Shown: piece by piece, positions 11,435 through 24,534 of the stretch
Position numbering within the stretch: the stretch's first letter is position 1
How the letters are laid out: each line of letters starts with the position of its first letter
Source: Tulasnella sp. 424
Lineage: Eukaryota > Basidiomycota > Agaricomycetes > Cantharellales > Tulasnellaceae
Direction of reading: 5' to 3'
Length of the DNA stretch: 64,000 bases
Assembly (NCBI GenBank): GCA_019633425.1
Contig: WSUB01000056.1
Coordinates: forward strand, 1-64,000
Position numbers and translations under genes: made by a program
The notes under the pieces: model-generated
Database searches by the model: none
Told to the model about the DNA's origin: nothing
Seen by the model: the letters and a program-made list of their open reading frames with translations, nothing else

Positions 11435-11640
11435 ATGTTATTCATATTACATACGCCACACACGCTTAGTTGATGCGTGGCGCCGTTATTTAGGTATGTT
11501 GTGCCCAGCATAGTCCTCACCCGTCCGTCCTCTGATATCACTTTCCTTACACTTTCAGCACTGTGTTTTTACATTGGGCTTAGCTATGATACATTAGATG
11601 CACCGGAGTGCGCTCCACCTACTGCCCGCAGCAAGTCATA

Positions 11641-14507
11641 TTACCAGTCATTACCCAGATTTGCCAACGCCGTAAATAAGCTCGTGTTGCTCTTGGCGAA
11701 CGAATTCTTGACAGAAGAGTATGGTGTTGTCTTGGATGGCCGCTTTGCCGCCTTATCCCCCACAGGTGCAGCATCCGACCCCCACCATTCCGCCTTGCTG
11801 TCCTCTTCGACAGCTTTCCACAACGCCATGAAAAGCTCCTGGTCCACAACGTCCTTAGACTTTAGTTGCCCCGCGGACGTGAGCGCTTGATGAAAGCGCC
11901 GACCACTGAACTTGCGCTCCACTCCGTTAACCGCGAATTTCTCGGAGAGTAGAAGAGCTTGAGCTAGATGTTGTGTGGCCTCTATAGCCACTAGAATTTG
12001 GGATGTAAGCTGGATATTTCGCGGCTGCGCCTCTGGCAAATTGGGTTCCGACTGCTGATCGCTAGTACCTGCGGTTGTGTCTTGAGGCTTTGCCATTTCC
12101 GAGTGTACGCGGAGACAGGAGAGTATGAAAGCCTGTGCATCTCTTTTCTTCCACTTCATTTCTTCTGTGTTCCGACCGTTTTTACTTTCGGAGACGGTTC
12201 GAGCTCTTTCGGCGGCTTTGATGACCGCCCACCGAACTGCGAGGACGATCACTAGCCAGTCATTTCCTCCTGCATCTTCTTTCGGCTCGACCATAGCCCG
12301 TATCCGTTGAGTATTGCCTTGCATCGCATGCAAAAAGACCTTGAATCGGGTTTCGGCTGGTTGTAATTGGATGGGACCTTGCCATTTCCATTGCGGGGTG
12401 TATGGGGCAGAAGAGTGGAGGGTCCTGCCGCGCGAGCTGGCATCCAGAAGCGCCGAAAGAGTGGGAATGGCCAAACGTTGAGGTACAATCCGGAGACTAG
12501 AACGGCAGTGCGTTGTTATAGCTGTGGGTTGCGGCTGAGGAAAAGGGAAGCTGGCAACGCTCTCTTCCGTTCGGGGGGAGACCACGCCGGAAGTCACGAC
12601 GCTCGCAGTTGCCGGAGAATGGGCTTGCGAAGGACTGTGCTCATGCTGCTGTCGTCGGAGCTTCTTCAGAGCACTAGTAAGAAGTGCGACGGGAACGCCG
12701 CTGGAGTAGGAGGCATAGTACGGGTCGTTACTGTCCGAACGGGAATCGACATTGTCCTCCTTGGTTTCCCTCATTTGACGATTCCGCGCACGGGTTCGCT
12801 CCTCCTCGGAATCCGTTTGCTCTTCTATGACACTAATCAACTCGTCATCGTCTTCCTCGTCCTCCCCTCGAACACTAGATTGAGTCGTAGTATCTGCGTC
12901 CTTCGACATGACTGATGCATCGTCATCCGAATTAGAACCGATGGGGAAGACGTCGTTGATAACGGCTGCTGTCCATGTGACCAACTCCGTCGCAATTGTC
13001 CGGACGCTGGACTCCGCGTCTGGGTTCTCGAGGAAGAGGTTCGCCCACATACAGCCATTCGCCGCAATTTCCAGCACTTCGGGGGAAAACTGTCCTGATG
13101 CGTATGCATGGGTATATTGCCGGCGCACAAGCTCCTGATATGGATGGGGAGATCGAGGCATGCAGGGATGGAATGGTCCCGCGGGGTCACACTCCGCCCC
13201 ATACTGGAGGATAGCATCAATGACGGTTTCGACCATCTCGTCGATTTGTTCGGCAGTGCCCTGACGAATGAGCAGCTCTTGAATGGCAGTTTGGATCAAT
13301 GTGGCCACGCTGGGTCTATTTGCATCGGGGCTGGTGGCATCTCCTCGAGCTGCCATGTTTTTGGCGATCCGCTTTCCGATACGGGAACGGCGATCTTGGC
13401 CAGTCGAAAGGACCTCGTGCAAAACCTCGCCCACTCGTTCTATCTGCTGCGAGAGCGACTTTCGACGGTCGAAGAACCGACTTCTATACGATTGCGGGAC
13501 GAAGTCATTGCCGACGAGTGAAGAAAAGAGTGGAAGGAAGGTGGAAGGAATGTTGAGATGCGTGGCCAGCGTCTTGGGATGAAAGACGAGGAACTTGATT
13601 GCCACTATTTCTCCCGAGGTTGGCGGAATAAGACCATGGGAGACGAAGCCCTTGGACACCGTCGCGCTTCGTTTTCGTCCCTTGCTTTTTCCCCTCGTTG
13701 CTGGCGTCCAACCTTCATCGGCCACCTCCGTTGCTGCTGAGGGAGGTGCGTCGTGTTCGTACTCCCAAACCAACTGGTCAAGCGGGACGTATCCGAGGTA
13801 GTCTTCCGCGTTGAGGATGACAAAGTCGGTATCCTTGGCTAGGACCCACGTTCCCAACGATGCGGCTATCTCCACACACCGAGGATCCGCTTCTGCGTCA
13901 GCCCACGTGCAATTCACGTCTAACTTGAGGAGAGCGTCAACGCAAGTTCCGTACGCAAGCGGCGGGATGATGCGATTATCGCGTAACCAGGCGGGTTCAT
14001 TGCGTCGGATCGTCGAAGTTCGAAAGAAAAGGTTGGACGGTGCGATACGCGTGTCTTGGATCCGTGCGGTGTGTTGCGAAAACTTGAGGAGAGGTTCAGC
14101 ACCTGAACGGGAACGAGTTGAAAAGATTTAATGAACGGCAGTGCATCGTAAAAGTGAAAGGAGCCGACCATCGAAAACGAAGTGCGGCTCGAGGCCTATT
14201 CGCCGCCACCCTTGCACGACGCGAGTTATGTTCTGAGCAAGTGACTCGTACTCTCCACCGTATACCCAAGGATCCTCCGACTCCCAAAAGACCCTGTAAA
14301 TAAACCTGAGGTGCAAGGGAGATAAGTGCCTGACGCAAGAAAACTGGGGTGAAAGGGGAATAGGAGTGAAGACACGTACGACCAGGCATCCACTACGATA
14401 GCTTTTTCGACGCCCTTGTCTACAAGATCCTTCTTGTTAAGTATTGTTGTAGTCGCAAGCAGTCTTTGTCTCTCATGCAGGTACGTTGATAAGCCATGAA
14501 CTCCCAT
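11641..14507 (-). CDS. Asteroid/ASTE1-like protein with XPG (FEN1-type) nuclease domain
   Basis: Predicted structure-specific nuclease family protein; 908 residues in three exons (14507-14380, 14305-14169, 14102-11641). It starts MGVHGLSTYLHER, typical of Asteroid N-terminal XPG domains, followed by AIVVDAWSF (metal-binding Asp), GGEYESLAQNITRVVQGWRRIGLEPHFVFDG, and the internal block WADAEADPRCVEIAASLGTWVLAKDTDFVIL. That block keeps the E-x-E/D and D-x-D acidic residues that bind metal in FEN1/XPG enzymes, so activity is possible. GYVPLDQLVW follows. The long C-terminal part holds an acidic, Ser-rich stretch (EDEEDDDELISVIEE region) and is otherwise unlike anything I know. ASTE1 in animals acts in DNA end processing; the same role here is inference. 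Confidence 0.85.
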
Positions 14508-14888
14508 ACTATTCGTAGAAGTTGAAGTGGAAAATGTAGACCGCGCAAATACACGGTGAGAGGTTTAGAAAGTTTAAGAGAGTTGCGTTTGATGGCGGTG
14601 GAAGTGGTCGACCAACTTGAATCAATCAAGAGTCAAGACGGAGGGCCTCGCGAGACACGCAGGAAAGGTGGTGTATTTAGGAGCGGCGTCTTCGGCGTCT
14701 TACCTGCTCTACCACGCTTTGACCACAGCAACAACCGCGAAGGCAAAAGTGCACAAAACTGCCCGTCTATCAGGAGAGGAGAGTAGTAGATAAAGTACAA
14801 ACGTTGTAGCGTACACAGAGGTCATCGAATGATAAAAAGAATATACAACCAAGTAGGGAAAATAATTTTTGTGACTTCAACAGGTCGC
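14508..14888. other. short gap: 5' flank of the ASTE1-like gene and 3' flank of the transporter
   Basis: Both neighbours are on the minus strand. This stretch is the promoter of the ASTE1-like gene plus the 3' end of the transporter gene. No further gene is visible. Confidence 0.6.
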
Positions 14889-17182
14889 TCACATCTCGTC
14901 GTCCTCACGCTTGCCCTTGCCAATCTCGTTCATCTCGTCTTGCTCGGCATCCAACTTCCTGAAGCAGATCCAGAAGACGATGCCGGCTACACCCGAGATG
15001 ATCGCAGCAGAGGCGTAGTTCCAGATAAGGTGAGGGTCAGCTGCCAGAGGGTTGAAAGCTTCTCCGATGGCTGAAGAGATGGCAGACATCTAAGAAAGGG
15101 CAAACAAAATTGAGTTGAAATCCAAAGGTGCCCAGATTGAAAAAGGTACTCACGAAGAGGAAGATGGCCATGACCATACTTCTCATACGCTTGGGGGCCA
15201 TTTGGAATGCGTATTCCAGACCAGAGATAGAAGCGAAAATCTCAGAGAAGCCGATGAGGATATAGCTTCCGCTCTGGATCCAGACATTCAAGGGCGCGGG
15301 AGCGCAATCGGCGCCGTTGGCGTAGTATCCGCAAGGGCTTCGTTGGTAGATATAGTACTGAACGACGGCGGCCCAGACCATGGATAAAGCGGCCATGAGG
15401 AAACCAGCAAAGATACGCTTGAGAGGACTGAAGTTGTAACCAGCGCGGCGGAGGGCAGGGTAAACGACGTGGTCGCAGATAGGGATGAATATGATGAGGG
15501 CTAAGGGGTCAAGGTTCTGAATGATGTCGTTTGGCACGCCGTTGGTTTGCATACTAAAGCAGTTATCAAGAATGAGTGGAAATTCCCCAAGCATAGGATC
15601 GGGTAACGTACGTAGCGGCTTGAGAGATCAGGTTGTTGTTCAACTGGTTGTAGGAGATCCAGTAGAGCGGGTAGAAGAGGAAGACCTGGCAAGCCTTGAG
15701 AGCACGACGGGTCTCGTCGACGAACTGGTCGTCCCAGTGGCACCAGGCAGGTCGCTCGCCTTGGTTCTCGCGGACAATGTTGGAAGGACGAGCGCGGTCC
15801 CAGTCAATGGAGCGAGAGAACTTGGCAAAGTTGAGAGACCAGCGACCCTTGGCGGCGATGCGGAAGACGCGGATGGTGTCGGCCACAACGGAACCCTTGG
15901 GAGGGCTAGTGGAATATCGGCTCTTGCCCAGGGCGAGGACGATTGGGCAGACTGGACGATGGGAGGTCAGTTGAGAGTGCAGAGAAGATCAAGAGGAGAA
16001 ACTCACGAAGAAACATGATGGTAGGAAGAGTATAAGCGAGCCAGAAGCCAACATACTTCTCGGAGTAGGTCATGCCGATTTGGCCAAGGAGTGAACCGAC
16101 GTTGATCATCAGGTAGAAGTACAGATAGCTGGTTCACAAGTAACATGAGTTTTCGTTCGTCGGGTTATAGATGAAGTCACTCACATTCGAGCAGTGGTCT
16201 GTGCGGGGTCAACAATGACACGCTCTCCGGAAGGTAGTTCTTTGATCCTAGGGTGTTCGACCTTGTACTGTTCGGCAACGAGGGGACTGACGTTTGCCTT
16301 GAAGCCACCTGTTCCGACACCCATGATGATGAGGGCAATGACGAAGCACGCCAATGCCGACTTGGGATGAATGATGACCGTCGGGACAGAGGAGATGATC
16401 ATAATGACATGGCCGATCCTGATGATTCAGGGTCCACGTTAGCTTGTGTTGCTTTTGCGGGGTAGGGAATAGACGTACAAGGCGATTAGAACAGACCAGC
16501 AGACGGTCTTGAATCGTCCTAAACGAGTATCGGCAATGTATGCACCGAACAGAGGGATGACGTAGACCCAGAAGGAGTTGAAGGTCGTGAGCTATTGTCA
16601 TATCGTGAGTCTCCTAGGTATGGGCGGATAAGAGGTCGAGCACTTACACCAGTCGAGGCGTTGGTACCGAGACCTAAAGCACCAGAGACGTGATCATGAC
16701 CTCCAGCGCCAGTCCGTGAGCCAGGAGGGAGAGGACGTTGGATGAAGTTGGTGAACACAGCCGTCGTGCCGTAGTATGAGAATCGCTCAGCCAACTCGAT
16801 TCTAGTGGGCAGTGCGATTAGGAGGGAGGCAAGTGGCAACCGTCAGCCAAGGCCCGACGTCATAAGGCTTCGGTACTCACAGGGCGATAAGGTAGGCTGG
16901 CCATGGGCTGAAGAACGAATGTCCGAGTTAACGCCACTCATAATAGGAGATGAAATGGAGGAAACGAGGATCTTACATGTTGTCAGAGACTCGTCTGAGC
17001 TTGTTGGGACCACGTAATTCTTCTTCAGTGGGATGGACGCCATCCTCGGTGATAGCGTGTCCGTTCTGGGACTCGTATTCGGCGTTGGCCCAGTCTTTCT
17101 TCTCGTCAACTTCCGGGACCTTTTTGAGGTCGACAGCGGTAAAGGCAGCGGGAGCGTCGTCGTCAAGAGTGCGTCCAGACAT
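14889..17182 (-). CDS. PTR2-type proton/oligopeptide transporter (POT family)
   Basis: Plasma-membrane importer of di- and tripeptides driven by protons. About 600 residues in about nine exons. A ~70-residue charged cytosolic N-terminus leads to PWPAYLIALIELAERFSYYG, containing the ERFxYYG motif needed for proton coupling. Then FGAYIADTRLGRFKT (first PTR2 signature region), GTGGFKANVSPLVAEQY, and FYLMINVGSLLGQIG (FYxxINxGSL, second signature). Late segments include PLYWISYNQLNNNLISQA, where many fungal PTR2 proteins have W....Q, and YILIGFSEIFASISGLEYAFQMAPKRMRS. It ends with an acidic tail (GKGKREDDEM). The start at 17182 gives the usual length of the N-terminal tail. Likely induced by nitrogen limitation, by analogy with yeast PTR2. 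Confidence 0.92.
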
Positions 17183-19370
17183 GATTACAAGTTAAGAGGG
17201 CAGGGGAATGCCGAGGGAAAATGGAGGGAAAGGGTGAGAGGCCAAGGGAGGTTGGGGGCAATGGAGCAAGGAAAACCCAAGAGCCCAAGAAATTTATTGG
17301 TATAAATACAAGAAAGAAAGAGAGGATGAAATGGTTAGAGTGGATCATGGCAACTTTCTGTGTTCCGAACTAGAGATCTCGATATAGTAACTTACCGGCA
17401 GGTATTGGTTTGATGGCTTCCAGAAGCCAAGATTAGGGAGCCTCCATGTGCGTCTCATGCGCCCCACAAGGTGGAAGATGAAGCTCCGGTGGCGACCTGT
17501 TACGCAAGGGCGAGGTCGGAAGTTGAAGTAGCCGTTAGGTCGTCGTTCGCTAGGCGTGTTCAGGAACGGACTTAACGGACTTTGTGAACTCCTTCGATTC
17601 CGCTCGGTGAAAAATACCGTGCGCCCAACTGCCTCTCGTGAACACTCACAACCCTGATACTTCTGTAGTTCGGTCTCAGAGAAGGGTGATTTGATGTAGT
17701 TTTCGTCTTCGTAGAGGCATTTCTCCTCGAGGAAGCAATTCCGAACCCCACACAGTCTGCGGCTCCTCCTTTGCCGTTCGCGGGGCTCAGGGCTAACCCA
17801 ACTTGAACCATCAGGTGGCTTGCTGCCGGCATGCTCGACGTCGACGTCGACGTCGTACATAGAGGAGCGCGAGGTGTCGGGGTCGTGTGCTCGTTTCACT
17901 ACGAGAGAGGTCGTCGCGCAGTGACGAAAAACGCCACTCCCGTGCCACCTCCACCTGGCCCCGCCAATCAGGTGCTTCTGATTGCCTTGGATCGCTCCCG
18001 GATAAAGACCTATCATGTTTGCCGTATTCGGGAGATACAACGAGAAAGTTTTGTTACACACTCAGCTTGGTCGGATGGAGCTTGGGGTTCGTTCCGACGC
18101 CCATATGGACCACGAACTGCCAGCGGAGCGACACTTCCCGTGCCCCTGGGAGCTGCTTGCACCATTGTACTCCGGCACTCCATAATTTCATAACACCTCT
18201 GTTTTTTAACCTTCGACTTGGAGAGGTCGAGGGAAATTCCGGTTGAATGTTTTGATCTCAGGTGGAGTTCACCAGCATGGTAACTCGGGTAACGCACGCG
18301 AGCTCGGAATACTCCGCAGCCGCCGGATAAACAGTGGCCGCCCTAGCTCAAGATAGCTTGCAGAGTTTTCTAAAGCAACTCTCGAGGAGGCCCCCGCGTT
18401 GAGAACATGGAAGTTTGGTCAGGACAGGTCTGTGTTGCTGGGAGGAGACCACCTCAACGGGGCTGACCAACCCAGCCTCAGGTCGATCACTTCTCCCCAC
18501 AGAACTGGAAAACCAAAATGAATGATACGCACGTGTTTGAGATATCGGCATCTTAAATCACAATGGGCGTACATAGGTCGGCCTTCTCCTGCGCGGGTCG
18601 TAATCCCGTCTTCAAACGTACGCATGCTTGAGCGAGTCGACGAGGCCTCGAGGGACAATGTATACCACGCTGATTTGACCTAGCTAGATAAGTCAAATGC
18701 CCCGCGATCAGTTGTAGCTCTCCAGATAGATGGGCACACCCGATCATAGGTTGGGTGTGCAGTGAGCTTCAGACCTCACTTGAGGTCCACGAATCGATCG
18801 ATATGTTGGCTGACTTGTTTGCAGCAGTTAAATTTTATCAAAGGGGAAATTTCACTCTTGCTTTTAAAGGAAGACATACCGTGAGTTGCCCTGAATCATC
18901 TGCGGCAGGCGGGTATCCGCTGAGCGTACGTAGTCTAATCAAAGGTCCCTATGAGAAGTAATTCAGAGGCTATAGTACGTCAATCGGCAAACATTAGTGA
19001 TCGACTGCGCCATTGTACCGAGGTAAGAACGTATTTGACCCGAGTCAAAACTGTCAGGAGCGGACCCTCTCGCGACAGAAACCCCTCAACACGGGTCCGT
19101 CATCGGACTAAGTCGCCAGGGTAGTGATAAAATAAGCCTATAGCGTAAGAATGAAGCTTAAGGATAATTGGCTTCGGTGGGCCCAATATCTTGTTCCTTT
19201 CAACACGTAAACCAGACTCGCAATGCATTGGGCGGAGAGTGCCAAGACGCCGCGCCCTCAAAGGGGCGCGGGAATGTTCAGTTGTCTACTGGGTCTGTCC
19301 GCAGGCACCGCGGGCCAACATTGCAACAAGATACTACTCCAAGAACCTCTCTATCGTTTGAGCTCCAGTA
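17183..19370. other. 2.2 kb intergenic region with divergent promoters, no supported gene
   Basis: Lies between the start of the transporter (minus) and the start of the flippase (plus), so it must hold both promoters. A minus-strand open frame of 238 codons (18061-17345) is present but has no recognisable features (see rejected items). A short GACGTC-type tandem run (17836-17855) stands out. Confidence 0.55.
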
Positions 19371-22300
19371 ATGAGCTACAACCCAGACGACGACTTTGCA
19401 TCTCTCGTCTCTCGCGCAAACCCGGCCGCTCAACACAATCCATACGGCCAACCTGGAAGGAATTCATATGTACCCCAAGCGGGCTCTTCACAACCCACCC
19501 TTGCACCAAGTGTCGACGATCGCTACAAACTAGATCCATTTTTCGACGACGACGACGAACAGCAAACTCCTCATGCCACATCCACAACCTTTCCTCCATC
19601 CGTTTCAGCTCCCACTCCCCGTCACCCTGGTCGCCAGCCGTCCCTTACTATCCTCGACGAACCGTTAGACTCCAGTGCCGACTTACCGCTAACAAAGGCA
19701 GCAGCTCCACCAGCGGGGTCATCATTCAGCAATGCCGGTAGCAGAGGGATGCCGCAGCAAAATAGCTGGACGTTTGACGACGACGAGGGGTTGCCAGCAC
19801 CGAATTCTCGTTACGAGCGCGGCGGTCCACCTCAAAATACGCCCCTGCGCCAGCGAATGAAGCGGAATTGGAAATGGCCATGGGAAAGACAAAAGGCCCT
19901 TGCGCCAGAGCGCAAGATCTGGTTGAACGATGGTGCTAGTAATGATACAGAGGGCTACTGCTCCAACTACGTCTCGACCACGAAATACAATCTGGTCACT
20001 TTCGTCCCAAAGTTCCTGCTAGGTACGCTCAGGGTCCTCCTTCGGTCATATCCTCCCGACGGGCTGACACTTCTCTCTCGCCTTGTAGAGCAGTTCTCGA
20101 AATATGCCAACGTCTTTTTCTTATTCACCGGTGAGCAGTGCTTTCCTGGGCGCCGACGCGTAGTCAAGATTTGCTAACGCCTCGGCATAGCCTGCATCCA
20201 GCAGATTCCGGGCGTATCGCCGACAAACAAATACACTACCATTGTGCCGCTTAGCTTGGTCTTGCTAGCGTCAGCCTTCAAGGAGACCGAAGAAGACTTG
20301 GTAAGCATGACCTACCTTTCCAGGCCTGTCATCTGTCTTACGTTGCTTTAACCCCCTTCCAGAAACGGCACCAGTCAGACTCCGAACTGAACGCACGACA
20401 GGCTCAAATCTTAGCCGAAACCGGTACTTTTGTCGAGCAGAAATGGAGGAATATCAAAGTGGGCGATATCGTCCGGTTGGAGTCGGACGACTTCATTCCG
20501 GCAGACCTCCTGCTCCTGAGCTCGAGTGAACCGGAAGGGTTGTGCTACATCGAGACCAGCAACTTGGACGGCGAGACAAACTTGAAGATCAAACAAGGTT
20601 CTCCTAAGACCGCCCACATGACCTCCCCACAGCTCGTACGGCAGCTTCAAGGTTACCTGCGGTCAGAACAGCCTAACAATTCGCTGTACACGTATGAGGG
20701 GACTCTCGTCATGACCGTCGACGGTACCGAACGCCAGGTCCCCATGAGTCCCGACCAAATCCTGCTGAGAGGCGCACAACTGCGGAACACCCCCTGGGTG
20801 TACGGGCTGGTTGTCTTCACTGGACACGAAACAAAATTGATGCGGAATGCAACGTGAGTGAGGCTATTCATTGATATCCGGATTAGGCTGATGGAGGTTC
20901 TTTTGTAGTGCTACTCCCATTAAACGGACGGCCGTAGAACGACAGGTCAACGTGCAAATTGTGTTCCTGTTCCTCCTACTTATCATCTTATCCCTTGTCT
21001 CCACAATCGGCTCCAGTATTCGCTCAGTAAGTGAGCACTCCCAATTCCGAGGCGAGAGCTCATTCTCCTCGCCTTTCGTAGTGGTTCTTCTCTGCACAAG
21101 AATGGTACCTTTTCCTCGATGCTAACCCAACGAACAAAGTCCGGTCATTCGTGGAAGACATCCTCACCTTCGTCATCCTGTACAACAACTTGATCCCCAT
21201 CTCTCTCATCGTCACAATGGAAGTCGTCAAGTTCCAGCAGGCACAGCTCATCAACTCCGACCTTGACATGTACTATGCTAAGACCGACACCCCTGCGCTA
21301 TGCCGGACTTCCTCTCTTGTTGAAGAACTCGGTCAAATCGAGTTCATCTTTTCGGACAAAACTGGCACGTTGACTCGAAACGAAATGGAGTTCCGGATGT
21401 GTTCGGTCGCTGGAGTGATGTACGCTGAAACAAGCGGGGAGGCGGACAACGAAGAAGGTTCCGAGGCGAAGAGAACGTTTGATGAACTCAGGGTCATTGC
21501 CGGCGTAGACTCAGGTTCCCAAGCGCTCGCTCACGGAGGGGCTGGATCAGGAGGTGGAAAGGAGTCTTTGGTCGTCAAGGAGTTTTTGACCCTGTTGGCT
21601 GTCTGTCATACCGTCATCCCGGAAGTAAAAGGTGACAAGATGGTGTATCAAGCGAGCAGTCCGGATGAAGCGGCATTGGTTTCTGGCGCAGAACTTTTGG
21701 GATTCCGTTTCCACGTATGTTGGAAGAGCCTCGAGGATTTCGTTCATCTTAGCTGACGTACGGGGGACGCTCATTTCCAGACACGAAAACCAAAATCTGT
21801 CTTTGTCGATATCGGTGGTACGACACAAGAGTTTGAAATTCTCAACGTTTGCGAGTTCAATTCGACGCGAAAGCGGATGTCTACCATTGTCCGTGGGCCG
21901 GACGGCAAGATCAAGCTATATTGCAAAGGCGCAGACACTGTCATCCTCGAGCGGCTAGGACCCAATCAGACTTACGTGGATGCGACCATGGTTCATCTTG
22001 AGGTACGACGTTCGCTAAATGGGGTGTTCAGCTGTAGCTAATACGGCTATTTCTCCTAGGATTACGCAACGGAAGGTCTAAGAACACTCTGTATTGCCAT
22101 GCGGGATATTCCTGAGGCTGAGTATCGGGAATGGGCTGGCATATACGACCAAGCGGCAGCAACGATCAATGGACGAGGCGATGCATTGGATCAAGCTGCT
22201 GAGCTCATCGAGAAGGATATGTTTCTTCTTGGCGCAACCGCAATCGAGGATAAGCTTCAAGAGGGCGTACCTGATGCCATTCACACCTTGCAGATGGCCG

Positions 22301-24382
22301 GTATTAAGGTGGGCGTTTAGGAGTGTTTTGCCTTCAGAGAGACTAACTCGACGTGTTGCGTACGGTAGGTATGGGTTTTGACGGGCGATCGGCAAGAAAC
22401 CGCGATCAACATTGGCCTGTCGTGCCGCCTAATATCGGAATCTATGAACCTTGTGAGGGCACCCCCCGCTCACACTTCGAAAATCAATTTAACCAGCCAC
22501 TTTTCAGGTCATTGTCAACGAAGAAACGGCACAGGCAACGAAAGACTTCATCTCCAAGCGACTCGTAGCCATCAAGAATCAACGGAAGACAGGAGAGCAG
22601 GAGGACCTCGCGTTGATTATTGGTAGGAACCAGCCAATTGCACTAGACTGTATCTTACTGAACGGAACTACTACAGACGGCAAGAGTCTGACTTTCGCAC
22701 TGGAGAAGGACATTTCCAAAGCCTTCCTTGAACTTGCAATGCTCTGCAAAGCCGTTGTGTGCTGTGAGTTACATGCCTGACGCCAGTTACAGAGGGCTTA
22801 CCCTCTGGTTGCTGTAGGCCGTGTATCGCCTCTGCAAAAAGCACTGGTAGTGAAGTTGGTCAAGAAGAACACAAGTTCTATTCTCCTTGCCATAGGCGAC
22901 GGTGCAAATGATGTTAGCATGATTCAAGCTGCTCATATTGGTGTTGGCATTTCGGGAGTGGAGGTGAGTCGTTCTGAACGAGAACAAATCCCAGCCTCTA
23001 AAAACGGCTTTCAAAGGGTCTTCAAGCTGCTCGTTCTGCAGATGTTGCCATTTCACAATTCCGCTATTTGAAAAAGCTGCTACTTGTGCACGGTGCTTGG
23101 AGTTACCAGCGGTTATCAAAACTCATTCTCTGTGCGACACGAACTTGACGCGCCAGTGGTCGACTAACTTACCTTTTGCTCCTTGCCAGACTCATTTTAC
23201 AAAAACATCGTTCTTTACATGGTTCAGTTCTGGGTAGGCCGGTTTTACCTCGTCCTATAATTGCCTCGCTCATCAATGTTTGTGCAGTTTTCCTTCTTCA
23301 ACAACTTTTCGGGACAGATCGCAAATGAATCTTGGACTTTGTCCTTCTACAACGTTCTTTTCACTGTCCTACCACCCCTCGTTCTCGGTATTTTCGATCA
23401 ATTCGTCTCAGCCCGAATTCTTGATCGGTATCCTCAACTATATATGCTCGGCCAGAAAAATGCATTCTTTACCCGGACGGCGTTCTGGTTGTGGATCGTC
23501 AACGCCTTGTATCACAGCTTGGTAATGTCTGTTTTAGCTAAGCATTGGGTGGCCGCTGACTTCCTCCATCAGATCCTTTTCGGTTTTTCTATAATCATGT
23601 TCTGGGGCGATCTGAAGTCGAGCGACGGTCGTGACAGTGGCCACTGGTTCTGGGGCACTTCTCTATACCTGGCTGTTCTCCTGACAGTCCTCGGCAAGGC
23701 AGCATTGATATCGGAGTACGTGTCGGCAGTTTCATCGTTGGTTAAACAGACGTTGACGCCTGTTATTTTCAGCTTATGGACCAAATACACTGTGGCTGGT
23801 ACGTCCGACACGATCTCTTATTATGCTCCAACTCACACCTTGTTTTGCAGCTATGCCAGGGTCGTTCCTCTTCACAATGATTTTCCTCCCCATCTACTGC
23901 CTCGTCGCACCAGCTCTTGGCTTTTCCCCGGAATACAGTGGCATCGTGCCGCGTCTCTGGGGCGACGGTCCCTTCTATTTCAGTCTGTTGCTCTTGCCAT
24001 GCGTTTGCCTGATCCGCGATTATGTGTGGAAATAGTAAGTCTCCCGAATGGTTACCAAGATCCAGGCTGATTCAACGCCTCTTGCAGCTATCGTCGAACA
24101 TACCATCCTGCTTCATATCACATTGCGCAAGAACTTCAGAAATACAACATTCCGGACTATCGGCCGCGGCAGGAACAGTAAGTGAAGAGTCTGTCGGCAC
24201 AAAATGTAGTTACTAAAACACGTTCCAGATTCCAAAAGGCGATCAAGAAAGTTCGCGCTGTTCAGCGTATGCGAAAGAACCGTGGCTTCGCGTTCAGCCA
24301 AACTGAGGATCCCAACCGACAAGAACAAGCCCGGTTGATCCGAGCATATGATACCTCACAGGTCCGACCATCGGGCTTATAG
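19371..24382 (+). CDS. DRS2: Drs2-type P4-ATPase (aminophospholipid flippase)
   Basis: Trans-Golgi/endosomal pump that moves phosphatidylserine and phosphatidylethanolamine to the cytosolic leaflet and supports vesicle budding. About 1300 residues with many short introns. Visible in order: a ~200-residue Pro/Ser/Asp-rich N-terminus, [72 protein letters not shown] (the P4-ATPase form of the TGES loop), [17 protein letters not shown] with the PISL motif of the lipid path, [15 protein letters not shown] with the phosphorylated Asp, [13 protein letters not shown], and [23 protein letters not shown]. The C-terminal [19 protein letters not shown] motif is found in Drs2 autoinhibitory tails and supports Drs2 over Dnf. 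Start at 19371 gives MSYNPDDDF. It converges with the NTO1 gene about 150 bp downstream. Confidence 0.95.
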
Positions 24383-24534
24383 ACATCCGCCTTAGTGCTG
24401 CCATACCCGTGTATGTCATGTATCTTATTAGCCATACTTTAACGGACTTTCTTGGTCTCTAGAGGAGACAGTTGTAGACCTATTGGAATTGCTATGCTAG
24501 ATCCTCTGGCTGTTCCATCTCTGCCATCGCTTGA

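Noticed and set aside
17345..18061. 238-codon open frame on the minus strand upstream of the peptide transporter
   Set aside because: No family motif, uneven composition, no supporting splice structure, and it covers the transporter's promoter. Probably chance; transcript data could change this.
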